From: Oligoflexus tunisiensis
GTDB taxonomy: Bacteria > Bdellovibrionota_B > Oligoflexia > Oligoflexales > Oligoflexaceae
Direction of reading: 5' to 3'
DNA: 64,000 nt
Assembly: GCF_001748245.1 (NCBI RefSeq)
Contig: NZ_BDFO01000001.1
Span: 7,120,346-7,184,345, forward strand
Every line of letters begins with the position of its first letter. Positions within the stretch are counted from its first letter, which is position 1. Made by a program: the position numbers and the translations under genes. The notes below the pieces were generated by a model. It ran no database searches. It was not told the origin of the DNA and saw only the letters and a program-made list of their open reading frames with translations. This document shows positions 35,795 through 43,437 of the stretch, one piece after another.

Positions 35795-36268
35795 CTACAC
35801 TCGAGCCTTTGACCGTCTGGCGGCTGAGGACATATTCAGTACCACTGCAGCCCGAATGAGCGCCTTCAAAGCCTTTTCATTGATCTTATCGCCTTCATGA
35901 AAATCGATGGCACGTCTGGTATTGCCTTCGAGGCTGGAGTTGAAGAGGTCTGAAGGGTCTTCCAACGAGGCACCTTTGGCAAAGGTCATCTTCACGGCAT
36001 TCTTATATGTCTCACCGGTGCAGATAATTCCACCGTGCGACCAGACCGGAACCCCTCTCCACTTCCACTCCTCGACCACTTCAGGGTCAGCCTGCTTGAT
36101 GAGGTTTCGGATCTGAGCAAGCATTTCTCCTCGCCAGTCACTCAGCTCCTTGATTCTCGCATCGATCAGCCGGGAGGGTGAGTCTCCTCCTTTTGATTCC
36201 TTCGAGGCGGTCTTCGCCTTCTTAACGATTGGTTTCGCTTTCTTCACGGTTTTCGTCGCTTTCTTCAT
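35795..36268 (-). CDS. DUF1801-family protein
   Basis: The ATG at 36266-36268 follows AGGAGG at ideal spacing; a longer frame upstream has no such site. The first 30 residues are Lys/Ala-rich (KKATKTVKKAKPIVKKAK), as in histone-like tails. The remainder is the DUF1801 (YdhG/YdeI-like) fold, with WRGEMLAQIRNLIKQADPEVVEEWKWRGVPVW and TGETYKNAVKMTFAKGASL. The function of the family is unknown. The basic tail suggests nucleic-acid contact, which is inference only. It is 157 residues and apparently monocistronic. Confidence 0.85.
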   Translation of the reverse strand: MKKATKTVKKAKPIVKKAKTASKESKGGDSPSRLIDARIKELSDWRGEMLAQIRNLIKQADPEVVEEWKWRGVPVWSHGGIICTGETYKNAVKMTFAKGASLEDPSDLFNSSLEGNTRRAIDFHEGDKINEKALKALIRAAVVLNMSSAARRSKARV

Positions 36269-36417
36269 GGTTGTTGCCTCCTGCTTGCCATGGCACCATG
36301 AATTATCGCAGACCTGCACGCAAAGGGTGAAGGGGGAAATTTCTTAACTTGGAGGGAAGGTTTGCAGCAAGCAGCACATTCCCTGCGACGGGCATTGGCA
36401 AAGATGGGAAAAACAAA

Positions 36418-36438
36418 CCCCAGAAGGTTAATCTGGGG
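36418..36438 (-). terminator. intrinsic terminator
   Basis: CCCCAGA (36418-36424) pairs with TCTGGGG (36432-36438), and the minus strand continues TTTGTTTTTC. It may end the ABC-transporter transcript that runs leftward through the broken GST gene. Confidence 0.62.
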
Positions 36439-36510
36439 CGCGCCAGGTTGCGACTTGATATGTACTGGAAGTTTCTGTGAGAAATGGGTTGTACCTGATA
36501 TCTCTTTCAG

Positions 36511-36944
36511 ATGATCAGGAAGATTAACGGGCACGTGATAAGGGTCGAAGTGCAGGTATCCGGGGCGCTGCACTTTTTCGTCGCTTGGTTTTGGATGTTT
36601 GCCGCGCTCAACACGGTGGAGCCGATCCTTGAACTCGCAACCGCCACGCTCCTGGAGAGCGATAAGCCTTGGAGCAAGGAACGCCTGCCTCTGGTCAAGG
36701 ATCGCGTCAAGAGCCGGCTGCATCAACTTTCCGATCGCCTGGATGATGCCGACTGGCTCGACGGTGGGTTCAGCGTGGGTAACCTGATAATGGTGTCCGT
36801 GCTGCTCAGGCTAAGGTCATCAGGCATCTTGAACGAATTCCCAAACCTCTCGCCTATGTCGCCCGTGGCGAAGCGCGGCCTGCCTACAAGCAGGCTTTCG
36901 ATGCTCAAGCGGCGATTAACACCCGCAAACCACCGTCCGGCTGA
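36511..36944 (+). pseudogene. broken glutathione S-transferase gene
   Basis: The reading FAALNTVEPILEL, LLESDKPWSKERLP, RLDDADWLDGGFSVGNLIMVSVLLRL and SGILNEFPNL matches the C-terminal helical domain of a glutathione S-transferase. It goes off after PNL. The family's next residues (AYVARGEARPAYKQAF) continue in the next frame from base 36852 to a stop at 36942-36944. One base therefore appears to be missing near 36851. The thioredoxin-like N-terminal domain is absent: only about 240 bases separate this remnant from the DUF1801 gene, and they show no trace of it. It is thus a doubly damaged remnant, unless the one-base shift is a sequencing error. Confidence 0.75.
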
Positions 36945-36979
36945 TTGAGTTCTGTCCTGGGCCCGAATGGGTCCTGACC

Positions 36980-37819
36980 CTAGACATAAACAGAGCGTTT
37001 TTGGAAACGCCAGAGCTCCAAGAGGAAAATCCCAAGACCCAGAACCAGTTCGATCGTCCACAGCGAGGGTTGCCAGGTGGGTCCGTGAAGAACGAGGTTC
37101 ATGGGCAGCTCGGAGTATGGGAACAAGGGCAATTCCAAACCCTTGCCCAGACCGAAAACAGCAACCTGCAAAACGAGGCCGACGAGCAGTGAGACGCTTA
37201 GCCAAAGGGAAAAACTGGAACGTTTGATCCCGGGCCAAAGGTCATCGATCAAAAGCGGCAGACCCAGAATCAAGAGACTCACGCTGGCCCAACCGGCGAG
37301 CAGCAGGAAGATGCTGGCGTAACCGATGTCATAGGGATTGGTGACCTGATGGAAGGCCCATACCAAGGCGTCCATTAAAGTTTTCCCATTGATGCTATGG
37401 GATTGCACCCAGAGGTCGGATTTGGATACAGCGTAGAAAGCATACAGGATAAAGCGCCAGGCATTCAGAAGAAGACCCAGTATTGGCATGAGAACCAAGG
37501 CCGGCAGATGACGCAGAAGACCTAACTTCCAGCGGTCCAGAGGCAGGCTCGCTAGGCTTGAGAGTCGACCATTCCCGTGCATTTCCTCGGTGAACAGCAG
37601 CAGGATGATCGAAGCCATCAGGGCGAAGGGCCAGCCCGAGAGGTTCACAAGAGACCCACGCACGGCTATGACCTCCTGACCGTCCGTGACGTTCACAGTC
37701 AGTGGCACGGCATAGGGAAAGAGCAGGTTATCCAGATAGTGCAGCAGGGGTATCATCAGCACGAGCAGGATGATGGGTTTTTTCAGTTGCCTCAGATCGG
37801 CCCAGAAAAGCTTAAGCAT
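36980..37819 (-). CDS. ABC transporter permease
   Basis: This 279-residue polytopic protein has about six membrane spans (PIILLVLMIPLLHYLDNLLF, WPFALMASIILLLFTEEM, LPALVLMPILGLLLNAW, ASIFLLLAGWASVSLLILGL and others). It lacks a signal peptide and a recognisable importer EAA loop. It overlaps the end of the upstream ATPase gene by 8 bases and is third in a GntR-ATPase-permease operon, the layout of the ABC-2/YtrA-type exporters. The substrate is unknown; related systems in Firmicutes respond to cell-wall-active compounds. Confidence 0.8.
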   Translation of the reverse strand: MLKLFWADLRQLKKPIILLVLMIPLLHYLDNLLFPYAVPLTVNVTDGQEVIAVRGSLVNLSGWPFALMASIILLLFTEEMHGNGRLSSLASLPLDRWKLGLLRHLPALVLMPILGLLLNAWRFILYAFYAVSKSDLWVQSHSINGKTLMDALVWAFHQVTNPYDIGYASIFLLLAGWASVSLLILGLPLLIDDLWPGIKRSSFSLWLSVSLLVGLVLQVAVFGLGKGLELPLFPYSELPMNLVLHGPTWQPSLWTIELVLGLGIFLLELWRFQKRSVYV

Positions 37820-38687
37820 GACGGCTTTCCTCCAAAGTGTAAAAACAGATTTCGTCCAGGGATAAGGGTTGCGATTCGATATGAGTCGCGCCTTTTTCTT
37901 TTAGCAATTGCATGTCCGCCGCTGCCCGGCCTGAGATGAAACGCAGCGTATCACCGCTCTTTTCCCAGTGTTTGGCGTGCGGCAGCGTTGTCAACGATCC
38001 GGGCAGCCGGCAGGACAGCTGGCGCCATGTTTCCAGCAGCGCATCCTTCTCCACATCGGCCACGATGCGACCTTCTTGCAGAAACACAAGTCGATCGGCG
38101 AGATTCGCCACATCACTCATCGTATGGGTGGCCATCAATACCGTGAGTTCGGACTCTGCCATCAGGCGCCAGACGATTTCATTCCAGGCCTGGCGGACCA
38201 GCGAATCCATCCCATTCGTTACCTCATCCAGGAGGAGGAGCCGTGGCCTGCAAGCTAACGCCTTCACCAGACTCAGCGCCTGGCGTTGCCCGCGGGAGAG
38301 GCGATGCACGAGCTGCGTTTCATCCACATGAAACCGGCTGATCAGCTCCTGTGCGAAATCCCTGTCCCAGCTGCGACGCAGGGCGGCATGGATTTCCATG
38401 TTTTCCCGCACGGTGAGTTTTTCATGATGGCTTTGCCCATCGAAGGCATAGCCGACCTGTTCCTTCCAGGCACCACGTCGGGGATCGATTTTTGCTCCGG
38501 CGATCTCCCAATAACCTTCCTCATTCCGCAGCAGGCCCATGACCGCCTGCAGAAAGCTGGTTTTTCCTGCACCGTTCGGTCCGACCAGACAGGTGAAAAT
38601 GCCGACCGCTGATTGCCAGTTCAAGGGACCCAGTTGGAAGGGACCGCGCTTGCAGATCAGATCCTGCAATTTCAAAATATTTTCCAC
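37812..38687 (-). CDS. ABC transporter ATP-binding protein
   Basis: This is a 291-residue nucleotide-binding subunit with Walker A GPNGAGKTSF, Q-loop VGYAFDG, signature LSRGQRQAL, Walker B LLLLDEVTNGMD and switch His in MATHTMSDV. The last 60 residues are an extra domain outside the ATPase core. Its start abuts the GntR stop with no gap, and its end overlaps the permease start, so all three are translated together. It powers the permease at 36980. Confidence 0.93.
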   Translation of the reverse strand: MENILKLQDLICKRGPFQLGPLNWQSAVGIFTCLVGPNGAGKTSFLQAVMGLLRNEEGYWEIAGAKIDPRRGAWKEQVGYAFDGQSHHEKLTVRENMEIHAALRRSWDRDFAQELISRFHVDETQLVHRLSRGQRQALSLVKALACRPRLLLLDEVTNGMDSLVRQAWNEIVWRLMAESELTVLMATHTMSDVANLADRLVFLQEGRIVADVEKDALLETWRQLSCRLPGSLTTLPHAKHWEKSGDTLRFISGRAAADMQLLKEKGATHIESQPLSLDEICFYTLEESRHA

Positions 38688-39098
38688 TTACTCGGACTCC
38701 TTCTGATTAGGGCTGATGTTGGCCTCATCATGGATCTCCTTGACGATCGCGAGGATTGTGTCCAGATCCAGGCCTTCACTCAAACTATCGCGTACCGGTT
38801 TTTCCAGAGCATCCTTGCAATGCGAACGGGCCAGGCTTGCCTTGCTCCGGTTCGTCAGATCTGCAACGAAGAAACCCTTGGCGCGTCGCACGACGATCAG
38901 GTTCTGCCGCGTGAGTTCTTCATAAGCTTTCTGCACCGTGATCACGCTGATGCGTTCCCGTCGGGCTAATTCCCGAATCGATGGCAACATTTCCCCCTGC
39001 GGCAGAGATCCGGTGAGGATCTGTGCCGAGACCTGCCGCACGATTTGCAGATAGAGCGGCTCACTCCCTTGATCACTGATGTTGATAAGCAATTTCAT
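38688..39098 (-). CDS. GntR-family regulator, YtrA type
   Basis: This short (136-residue) GntR regulator has an N-terminal winged helix (LYLQIVRQVSAQILTGSLPQ, then LPSIRELARRERISVITVQKAYEEL) and only a small C-terminal part of about 60 residues. That matches the YtrA subfamily, which lacks a ligand domain and controls adjacent ABC exporters. It is first in the operon with the ATPase and permease and is likely autoregulatory. Its operator should lie in the AT-rich stretch just beyond 39098; I could not point to a single palindrome with confidence. Confidence 0.9.
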   Translation of the reverse strand: MKLLINISDQGSEPLYLQIVRQVSAQILTGSLPQGEMLPSIRELARRERISVITVQKAYEELTRQNLIVVRRAKGFFVADLTNRSKASLARSHCKDALEKPVRDSLSEGLDLDTILAIVKEIHDEANISPNQKESE

Positions 39099-39359
39099 GT
39101 CTCCTGAGGTGTCTGTATCCTCCGTACATATTCAACATGTACAGTAAGATCGGCAGAAAGTCAAATTTGCTTGAGTCTGAAAGTATGGAAGAAGAAAACG
39201 TAATAAATTCAAGCGAATATGATACTTCCGCCCGCAGAGCCCGAATATCATGGGTCTATGTGCTCGAAGACTTGATTGAGAGAGCTCCTGAAACCTCTTG
39301 ATATTATACCTATCAACCATTATATCTCTGAGATATAATCTCTCCCAACAGGGGGTGAT

Positions 39360-40637
39360 ATGTCACATTTCGTCAATAGAATAGATGAGTTAGCCAGACT
39401 TCGCGACACTAGCGCAGGCCTGATCGTGATCTTTGGAAGACGTCGAGTAGGCAAAACGACCCTTATCGAACGCTGGGGCAAGACCTGTCATTTTCGTTAT
39501 AGCCAAGCCATAGAGGGAGCTGAGCCCATTCAAATCTCCCAACTTATGGATGACCTTTCCAGTATCCTCCCCCAGGGATTGCGCGCTGAATCCTGGAAGG
39601 AACTCTTCCCCATACTTTCACTTATCAAGCAGGAATGCGTGATTGCGATTGATGAGTTCCCCTATCTCGTCAAGTCACAACCCTCGCTTCCCTCTCGATT
39701 GCAGAAGTGGATGGATCATGACAGACCGCCCCATGTGAGGCTCGTACTGCTCGGATCTTCACAAACAATGATGAACAGCCTTTTTCTAAATTCCAACGCC
39801 CCCCTCTATGAGAGGGCTGATCTGATATTGCACGTTTCACCAATGGGATATCGTTACTTTTGCGAAGCGCTAAGTTTGGATCCTCTTCTGCCTGAGAATT
39901 TCGATAAGTTTTCCTTGGTGGGTGGAGTGCCGCGCTATTGGTCCTATATCAACAGGGAAGATGAGGCCACTCAGATAGCAGATCGGCTATTTTTCGGTAA
40001 ATCCGCCCTATTGGAATCAGAACCTGATCGACTGCTGCGCGATGAGGACGTGAACGGTATGCAGGCGAAGTCCATTTTTGAATGCATTGGAAGAGGGGCT
40101 AATAAACCCTCTGAAATAGCATCGAGAATGGGAATAGAACAGACCGCCTTATCCAAACCATTGCAGCTTCTCATGCATGCCTCACTCATAAAAAGATCGC
40201 TACCTTTTGGTGAAAGCATCCGAAGCAGCAAACGCACCCTCTATTCCATTGCAGATTTTGCGCTCACCTTCTGGTATGGCTGCTATTCACCGCATCGTTC
40301 AAGGTGGCATCTATACAGTCAGGATCATAAGCAAAAGATCATTCATGATCATGCAGCCCAGGTTTTGGAAGAGTGCTATCGCAATCAATTCCCCGATGGG
40401 GCACGCTATTGGGAGGGTCAGCATGTCGAGTTTGATTGTGTAAGACACTCCCGAAAATCTCAACATGTGATTATTACCGAAATCAAACATCGATTAATCA
40501 GCGATTCTGAGGCGAACAATCTCAAGGCTACTCTGGAGGAAAAATTCGCAAAATCAAAATTGGCAAGTAATTTTAAGTTGGACGAGGTTGAAGTGCTCGG
40601 AACGAAAGATGTACTGGATCGCCTGCAGAAGTCATAG
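39360..40637 (+). CDS. AAA-type ATPase with DUF234-like C-terminus
   Basis: The 425-residue protein has an ATPase core with Walker A GRRRVGKTTL (residues 26-35), Walker B VIAIDEFPYL (Asp98-Glu99) and a sensor strand LVLLGSSQ. A winged helix follows (KPSEIASRMGIEQTALSKPLQLL). The C-terminal domain has the D...ExK pattern (VEFDCV, then ITEIKH) of the PD-(D/E)xK nuclease fold, as in archaeal-type DUF234 ATPases. A GGGGGTGAT ribosome site precedes the ATG. The surrounding DNA is clearly AT-richer than the core genes, suggesting transfer. Related ATPases occur mainly in archaea and anaerobic bacteria; their biological role is poorly known. It lies beside, but outside, the tRNA-bounded insertion. 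Confidence 0.85.
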   Translation: MSHFVNRIDELARLRDTSAGLIVIFGRRRVGKTTLIERWGKTCHFRYSQAIEGAEPIQISQLMDDLSSILPQGLRAESWKELFPILSLIKQECVIAIDEFPYLVKSQPSLPSRLQKWMDHDRPPHVRLVLLGSSQTMMNSLFLNSNAPLYERADLILHVSPMGYRYFCEALSLDPLLPENFDKFSLVGGVPRYWSYINREDEATQIADRLFFGKSALLESEPDRLLRDEDVNGMQAKSIFECIGRGANKPSEIASRMGIEQTALSKPLQLLMHASLIKRSLPFGESIRSSKRTLYSIADFALTFWYGCYSPHRSRWHLYSQDHKQKIIHDHAAQVLEECYRNQFPDGARYWEGQHVEFDCVRHSRKSQHVIITEIKHRLISDSEANNLKATLEEKFAKSKLASNFKLDEVEVLGTKDVLDRLQKS

Positions 40638-40656
40638 AAAGCTCAAAAAACGAAAA

Positions 40657-40679
40657 CGCCCTGGCCATAGACCAAGGCG
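40657..40679 (-). terminator. displaced tRNA terminator
   Basis: CGCCCTGG (40657-40664) and CCAAGGCG (40672-40679) form a stem with one wobble as minus-strand RNA, followed by TTTTCGTTTTTTG. It sits just beyond the truncated tRNA copy at 40691-40736. It is in the same relative place as the terminator that follows the intact tRNA gene, so it was probably the tRNA's original terminator. Confidence 0.65.
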
Positions 40680-40690
40680 CTTATTTTCTT

Positions 40691-40736
40691 TGGTAGCGGG
40701 CGGGAAGGATTTGAACCTGCGGCCTTCGAGTTATGA
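40691..40736 (-). repeat. decayed 3' half of an initiator tRNA gene (attachment-site remnant)
   Basis: Bases 40706-40736 match 42635-42665 of the intact tRNA-fMet gene at 30 of 31 positions, including an unbroken 23-base run. The match stops exactly at the anticodon. The outer 3' part is damaged: two bases longer between the acceptor end and T-arm, so the T-stem no longer pairs. The 5' half of a tRNA is absent. This is the pattern left when an element inserts into a tRNA gene and supplies a new 3' half. Confidence 0.8.
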
Positions 40737-40884
40737 CCTTTGACATTGTAAGATAGAAGCGGCGCGGGGCATGGCTTTATCAATTAGTATAAAAACAAAG
40801 GTAATTGATGGAAAATGGACAAACAGGTTTTTCGGCACTATTACGGCACCAGACTAGTCTATACTCAGCCAACGGGAGTTCAAC

Positions 40885-42075
40885 TTGGTGGGCATTAAGC
40901 AGCTTTTTAACGACCGAATAATCCGCATAATCTTGGCCGAAGTAACCGAACTGACTGTTGTCCCCTTAGTACGTTCAAGAGTTGTGAAAACAAAGATTTC
41001 ATCGCCACCCACTTGGCTGGTAGCTTCGATGATGTCCGAAGTCATGGGATTTAAACTGCACGACAATGAAGATAAGTCTTATTGGCAAATTCATCTAATG
41101 TTTCGGGGTTTTGATATTTGTCTTCGTGACTGGAAAGGCTGGTCGTGGAGCATTGACATCTTTGATAGCGGTTCAACTATTCCAGATAGTATCTACGATT
41201 CCCTGATTCAGAAATTAGCGTCTGCATGTAAAAGATACGAGAATTCTATTTTAAAACCAATGTGGAATCATCATCTTCAAAGTGATGACTTTATGATTCG
41301 GAATACATTCAGAAAATCATATGGACACTATTGGCACCTTCGCGAACTCTCTGAGCAACGCGTTGCTGCTGCTAATGTATTAAAAGAAGAGCAAGAAAAG
41401 GATACAGCAGAATCCTTCGACAATTTAATTGCACACTGCTTCAAAAAAGCTTCCCAGTATTCGGAATTAAACTCTAGCGCATCTATTTTGTGTAACGCTG
41501 CAATTTTGTTCTTTTATGCAAGTACTGAAAATATCTTCGACATAGGTTTCTCCTTTCTCAACAATAGAAAAGTAAACTATCTGACATTTCGCTCAATGGA
41601 TTGGGCAGAACGGTTTAAAACCTCATTGCCAGAATTTGTTAGCCAGCACCAAAAGATCTACGACGCAATGTATAGGGGCCTTAAAGACCAACGACACCAA
41701 ATTGCACACGGTTTCGGAGGGGAAGAATCAGGACTCTTCTTTGTTCCGGGCATAGGTTATCGACCGATCACATACACGCGAAAGAAAAATAAAGTCGGAT
41801 TTCCTAATAAGGACAAAGCTGCTTCGCTAGTCGATGACGAAATAGCTAACTTGCACAGCGGAATATTTGAGGTTTTTGATTCTTTCGAGAAGACACTCAG
41901 ATCAACTCCTAAAGGGCATTGCATAATGCGATTCGCCGATTCTTTTCTGGACATTCCCTTATCACTTACGAATGGCACAGAGATGCGTCAGCTTGCTGAA
42001 GATCCAGCAGAGTTTGAGCATTGGATGCAGCACCAAGAGTATTGGCTCGAGAAGGCAATAAACGGCGAGAGATGA
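40885..42075 (+). CDS. unrecognised protein with HEPN-like R-x4-H motif
   Basis: This protein of up to 396 residues is the only long gene of the tRNA-bounded insertion. The frame opens with TTG at 40885 or GTG at 40888, both after CGGGAG. An ATG at 41029 (49th codon) is an alternative. There is no signal peptide. The second half is helical. NAAILFFYASTENIFDIGF is followed about 50 residues later by LKDQRHQIAHGF, with Arg270 and His275 in the R-x4-H arrangement of HEPN-domain ribonucleases (toxins and defence effectors). The first half (YWQIHLMFRGFDICLRDW) is beta-rich and could sense or bind something. I cannot name a family, and the HEPN call rests on one motif plus helix layout. AT-rich codon use differs strongly from the core genes. 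Confidence 0.6.
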   Translation: MVGIKQLFNDRIIRIILAEVTELTVVPLVRSRVVKTKISSPPTWLVASMMSEVMGFKLHDNEDKSYWQIHLMFRGFDICLRDWKGWSWSIDIFDSGSTIPDSIYDSLIQKLASACKRYENSILKPMWNHHLQSDDFMIRNTFRKSYGHYWHLRELSEQRVAAANVLKEEQEKDTAESFDNLIAHCFKKASQYSELNSSASILCNAAILFFYASTENIFDIGFSFLNNRKVNYLTFRSMDWAERFKTSLPEFVSQHQKIYDAMYRGLKDQRHQIAHGFGGEESGLFFVPGIGYRPITYTRKKNKVGFPNKDKAASLVDDEIANLHSGIFEVFDSFEKTLRSTPKGHCIMRFADSFLDIPLSLTNGTEMRQLAEDPAEFEHWMQHQEYWLEKAINGER

Positions 42076-42586
42076 TATATAGTGTTGTCATGTATCCATT
42101 GGCTTTCTGGACGTGCAAAATCCTCTTCGCAATCTCATTTAAGTAATTAATATCATTAATTTTCGAGAGATTCTTTTCCAGGAAGCAGCCCGGTCGCAAT
42201 TGCACCAACTGTCGAGACAGTACCTGCGGGAGTTGTGATTACCAACAATCAGCCGCTCGCAGTTCTTGTTGAAGCAACTCTTGATACTTTGTCCCTCATC
42301 GACAAGGCGAATTGCATTATTTACCAGATAGACTCAGAATCCGTAGAACGCAGTCCCCGCAACCGTCAATAGTCGGGTGGGAGGATTTAAAGCTTTGTCA
42401 GAGAAGAGCTTACGAGTTTACACTGAGGCTTTTGAACCCATGTGCATGAGTGGCTTCGGGGCGTAGCGCACACTCAATCGGGAAGAACCCCTTTCCAGCC
42501 CGCGAACGCGGGCCCACAAGAGACCGATGTGACCGCGCAGCGGGCACATATCTAACCTGGTTTTCTTCCCTAAGGTCAAAACAAAA
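42076..42586. other. degenerate DNA at the tRNA end of the insertion
   Basis: These 511 bases hold no supported gene. One perfect short hairpin (GCCCGCG-AA-CGCGGGC, 42498-42513) is visible. Composition changes from AT-rich to GC-rich near 42450, which may mark a second junction. No phage or integrase trace could be read in six frames. Confidence 0.5.
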
Positions 42587-42610
42587 AAGCCTGGATCGAA
42601 ATCCAGGCTT
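42587..42610 (-). terminator. intrinsic terminator of the tRNA-fMet gene
   Basis: A perfect 10-bp stem (AAGCCTGGAT / ATCCAGGCTT) closes on a UUCG loop in the minus-strand RNA and is followed by TTTTTTGTTTT. It lies 11 bases past the tRNA 3' end. Confidence 0.88.
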
Positions 42611-42621
42611 TTATCTTTATT

Positions 42622-42698
42622 TGGTAGCGGGGGCAGGATTTGAACCTGCGGCCTTCGGGTTATGAGCCCGACGAGATACCAAGCTTCTCCACCCCGCG
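42622..42698 (-). tRNA. tRNA-fMet (CAT), initiator
   Basis: The reverse strand folds as a 77-base cloverleaf with CCA encoded. The anticodon is CAT in loop CTCATAA. Initiator hallmarks are visible: three G-C pairs in the anticodon stem (GGG/CCC), A11-T24 in the D-stem, and an unpaired first base (C1 against T72; E. coli has A72). The T-arm is GCAGG-TTCAAAT-CCTGC. It serves as the attachment site of the insertion to its left, and its own 3' half was probably donated by that element. Confidence 0.94.
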
Positions 42699-42774
42699 GT
42701 AAGAGCTACGTTTATAGGTCTTCGGGTCCGGCTTGTCAAGCAACCTTACGATTTTTTTCTGAGTCCTTCCTGGT

Positions 42775-43380
42775 TTAGCCAACCTTGTCGCCGCGGAGCC
42801 TTTGGCCGACCTGATTGATGCGTTCGGCCAGGGCGTGATATTGGTCGCCATCGCGCAGTGTTAAGGGTTCGGGGTTGCCGCCTTCCAGCAGCTCATCCAG
42901 GTAACGGAAGATTGGGCGCATATTTGACGCTCTTCGATCGTTGGGGTTCAGATACATCACCTGGTTGAGCTTTTCGGCGAGTTCCTGGAGCTGATCCGAC
43001 TCGCGCAGGATGAGGGGCTGGACGGGCTCGCCGCTCAGGTACTCGTCCAGAAAGCGATGGATTGATACCAGCGGCCCGTAGATCTGATGGGTATAGCGGA
43101 CCGAGACCAGGATGGAGACAATCACAAAGACCATCATCAGAAAGCAGCCGGCATAGACCGGAGTCTGAAACTTCTGGAGGATCTCCATGCTCTGATCGTT
43201 GCTGAGCTTGAAATAGACCGCCAGGGCCTGCGAGATATCCCAGATATAATAGCCGAAGATGCCGAGGGTCAAACCCGCGAAGACAAAGTTCAACAGCAGG
43301 AAGATGATACCGAGCTTTACCTGCCGATAAGGTTCCACAAACCACGACACGAAGCCGCGACGACGTCCGGATTGTTTCAT
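42775..43380 (-). CDS. membrane protein with duplicated HAMP-like segment
   Basis: The 201-residue protein has two membrane spans (LGIIFLLLNFVFAGLTLGIFGYY and VYAGCFLMMVFVIVSILVSV) with a short outside loop between them. The cytoplasmic part is a HAMP-like segment (IYGPLVSIHRFLDEYLSGE... LRESDQLQELAEKLNQV). A shorter copy of the same pattern follows (MRPIFRYLDELLEGG... LRDGDQYHALAERINQV). No kinase, cyclase or chemotaxis output domain follows, so it may be a partner or adaptor for another signalling protein. Upstream of the tRNA gene and on the same strand. Confidence 0.72.
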   Translation of the reverse strand: MKQSGRRRGFVSWFVEPYRQVKLGIIFLLLNFVFAGLTLGIFGYYIWDISQALAVYFKLSNDQSMEILQKFQTPVYAGCFLMMVFVIVSILVSVRYTHQIYGPLVSIHRFLDEYLSGEPVQPLILRESDQLQELAEKLNQVMYLNPNDRRASNMRPIFRYLDELLEGGNPEPLTLRDGDQYHALAERINQVGQRLRGDKVG

Positions 43381-43437
43381 GAGCGCAAACCTCGGGGTTA
43401 AGTTCGCTCCATTTTACCATAGCTCGTGCGGCGTGAG

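Larger units (their letters stand above)
40706..42665. mobile_element. small tRNA-fMet-bounded insertion, about 1.96 kb
   Basis: Direct repeats of 31 bases (40706-40736 and 42635-42665, one mismatch) bound this segment. One lies inside the intact initiator tRNA gene, the other in a decayed tRNA end. The content is AT-richer than the flanks. It contains one long gene (40885-42075) and about 500 bases of degenerate DNA. No integrase, transposase or relaxase gene is present, so it is either a remnant, or a cargo unit that depended on an integrase elsewhere. Confidence 0.72.

Noticed and set aside
35537..35812. 91-residue plus-strand frame between kinase and DUF1801 genes
   Set aside because: No ribosome site, antisense to the DUF1801 end and no domain.
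36813..36851. Earlier frameshift point in the GST remnant (KVIRHLERIPKP in the alternative frame)
   Set aside because: The first frame continues to match GSTs (SGILNEFPNL) up to 36849, so the shift must be near 36851, not near 36810.
40691..40736. Second tRNA gene
   Set aside because: Only the 3' half is present and its T-stem and acceptor bases do not pair; it cannot fold as a tRNA.
40737..42621. Integrase, transposase or phage gene in the tRNA insertion
   Set aside because: No frame shows recombinase motifs; the mobility function is absent from the window.
42450..42665. Plus-strand frame ending in AGAGFEPAAFGL
   Set aside because: This ending is the well-known false peptide produced by translating across the antisense of a tRNA T-arm; it is the tRNA-fMet gene, not a protein.
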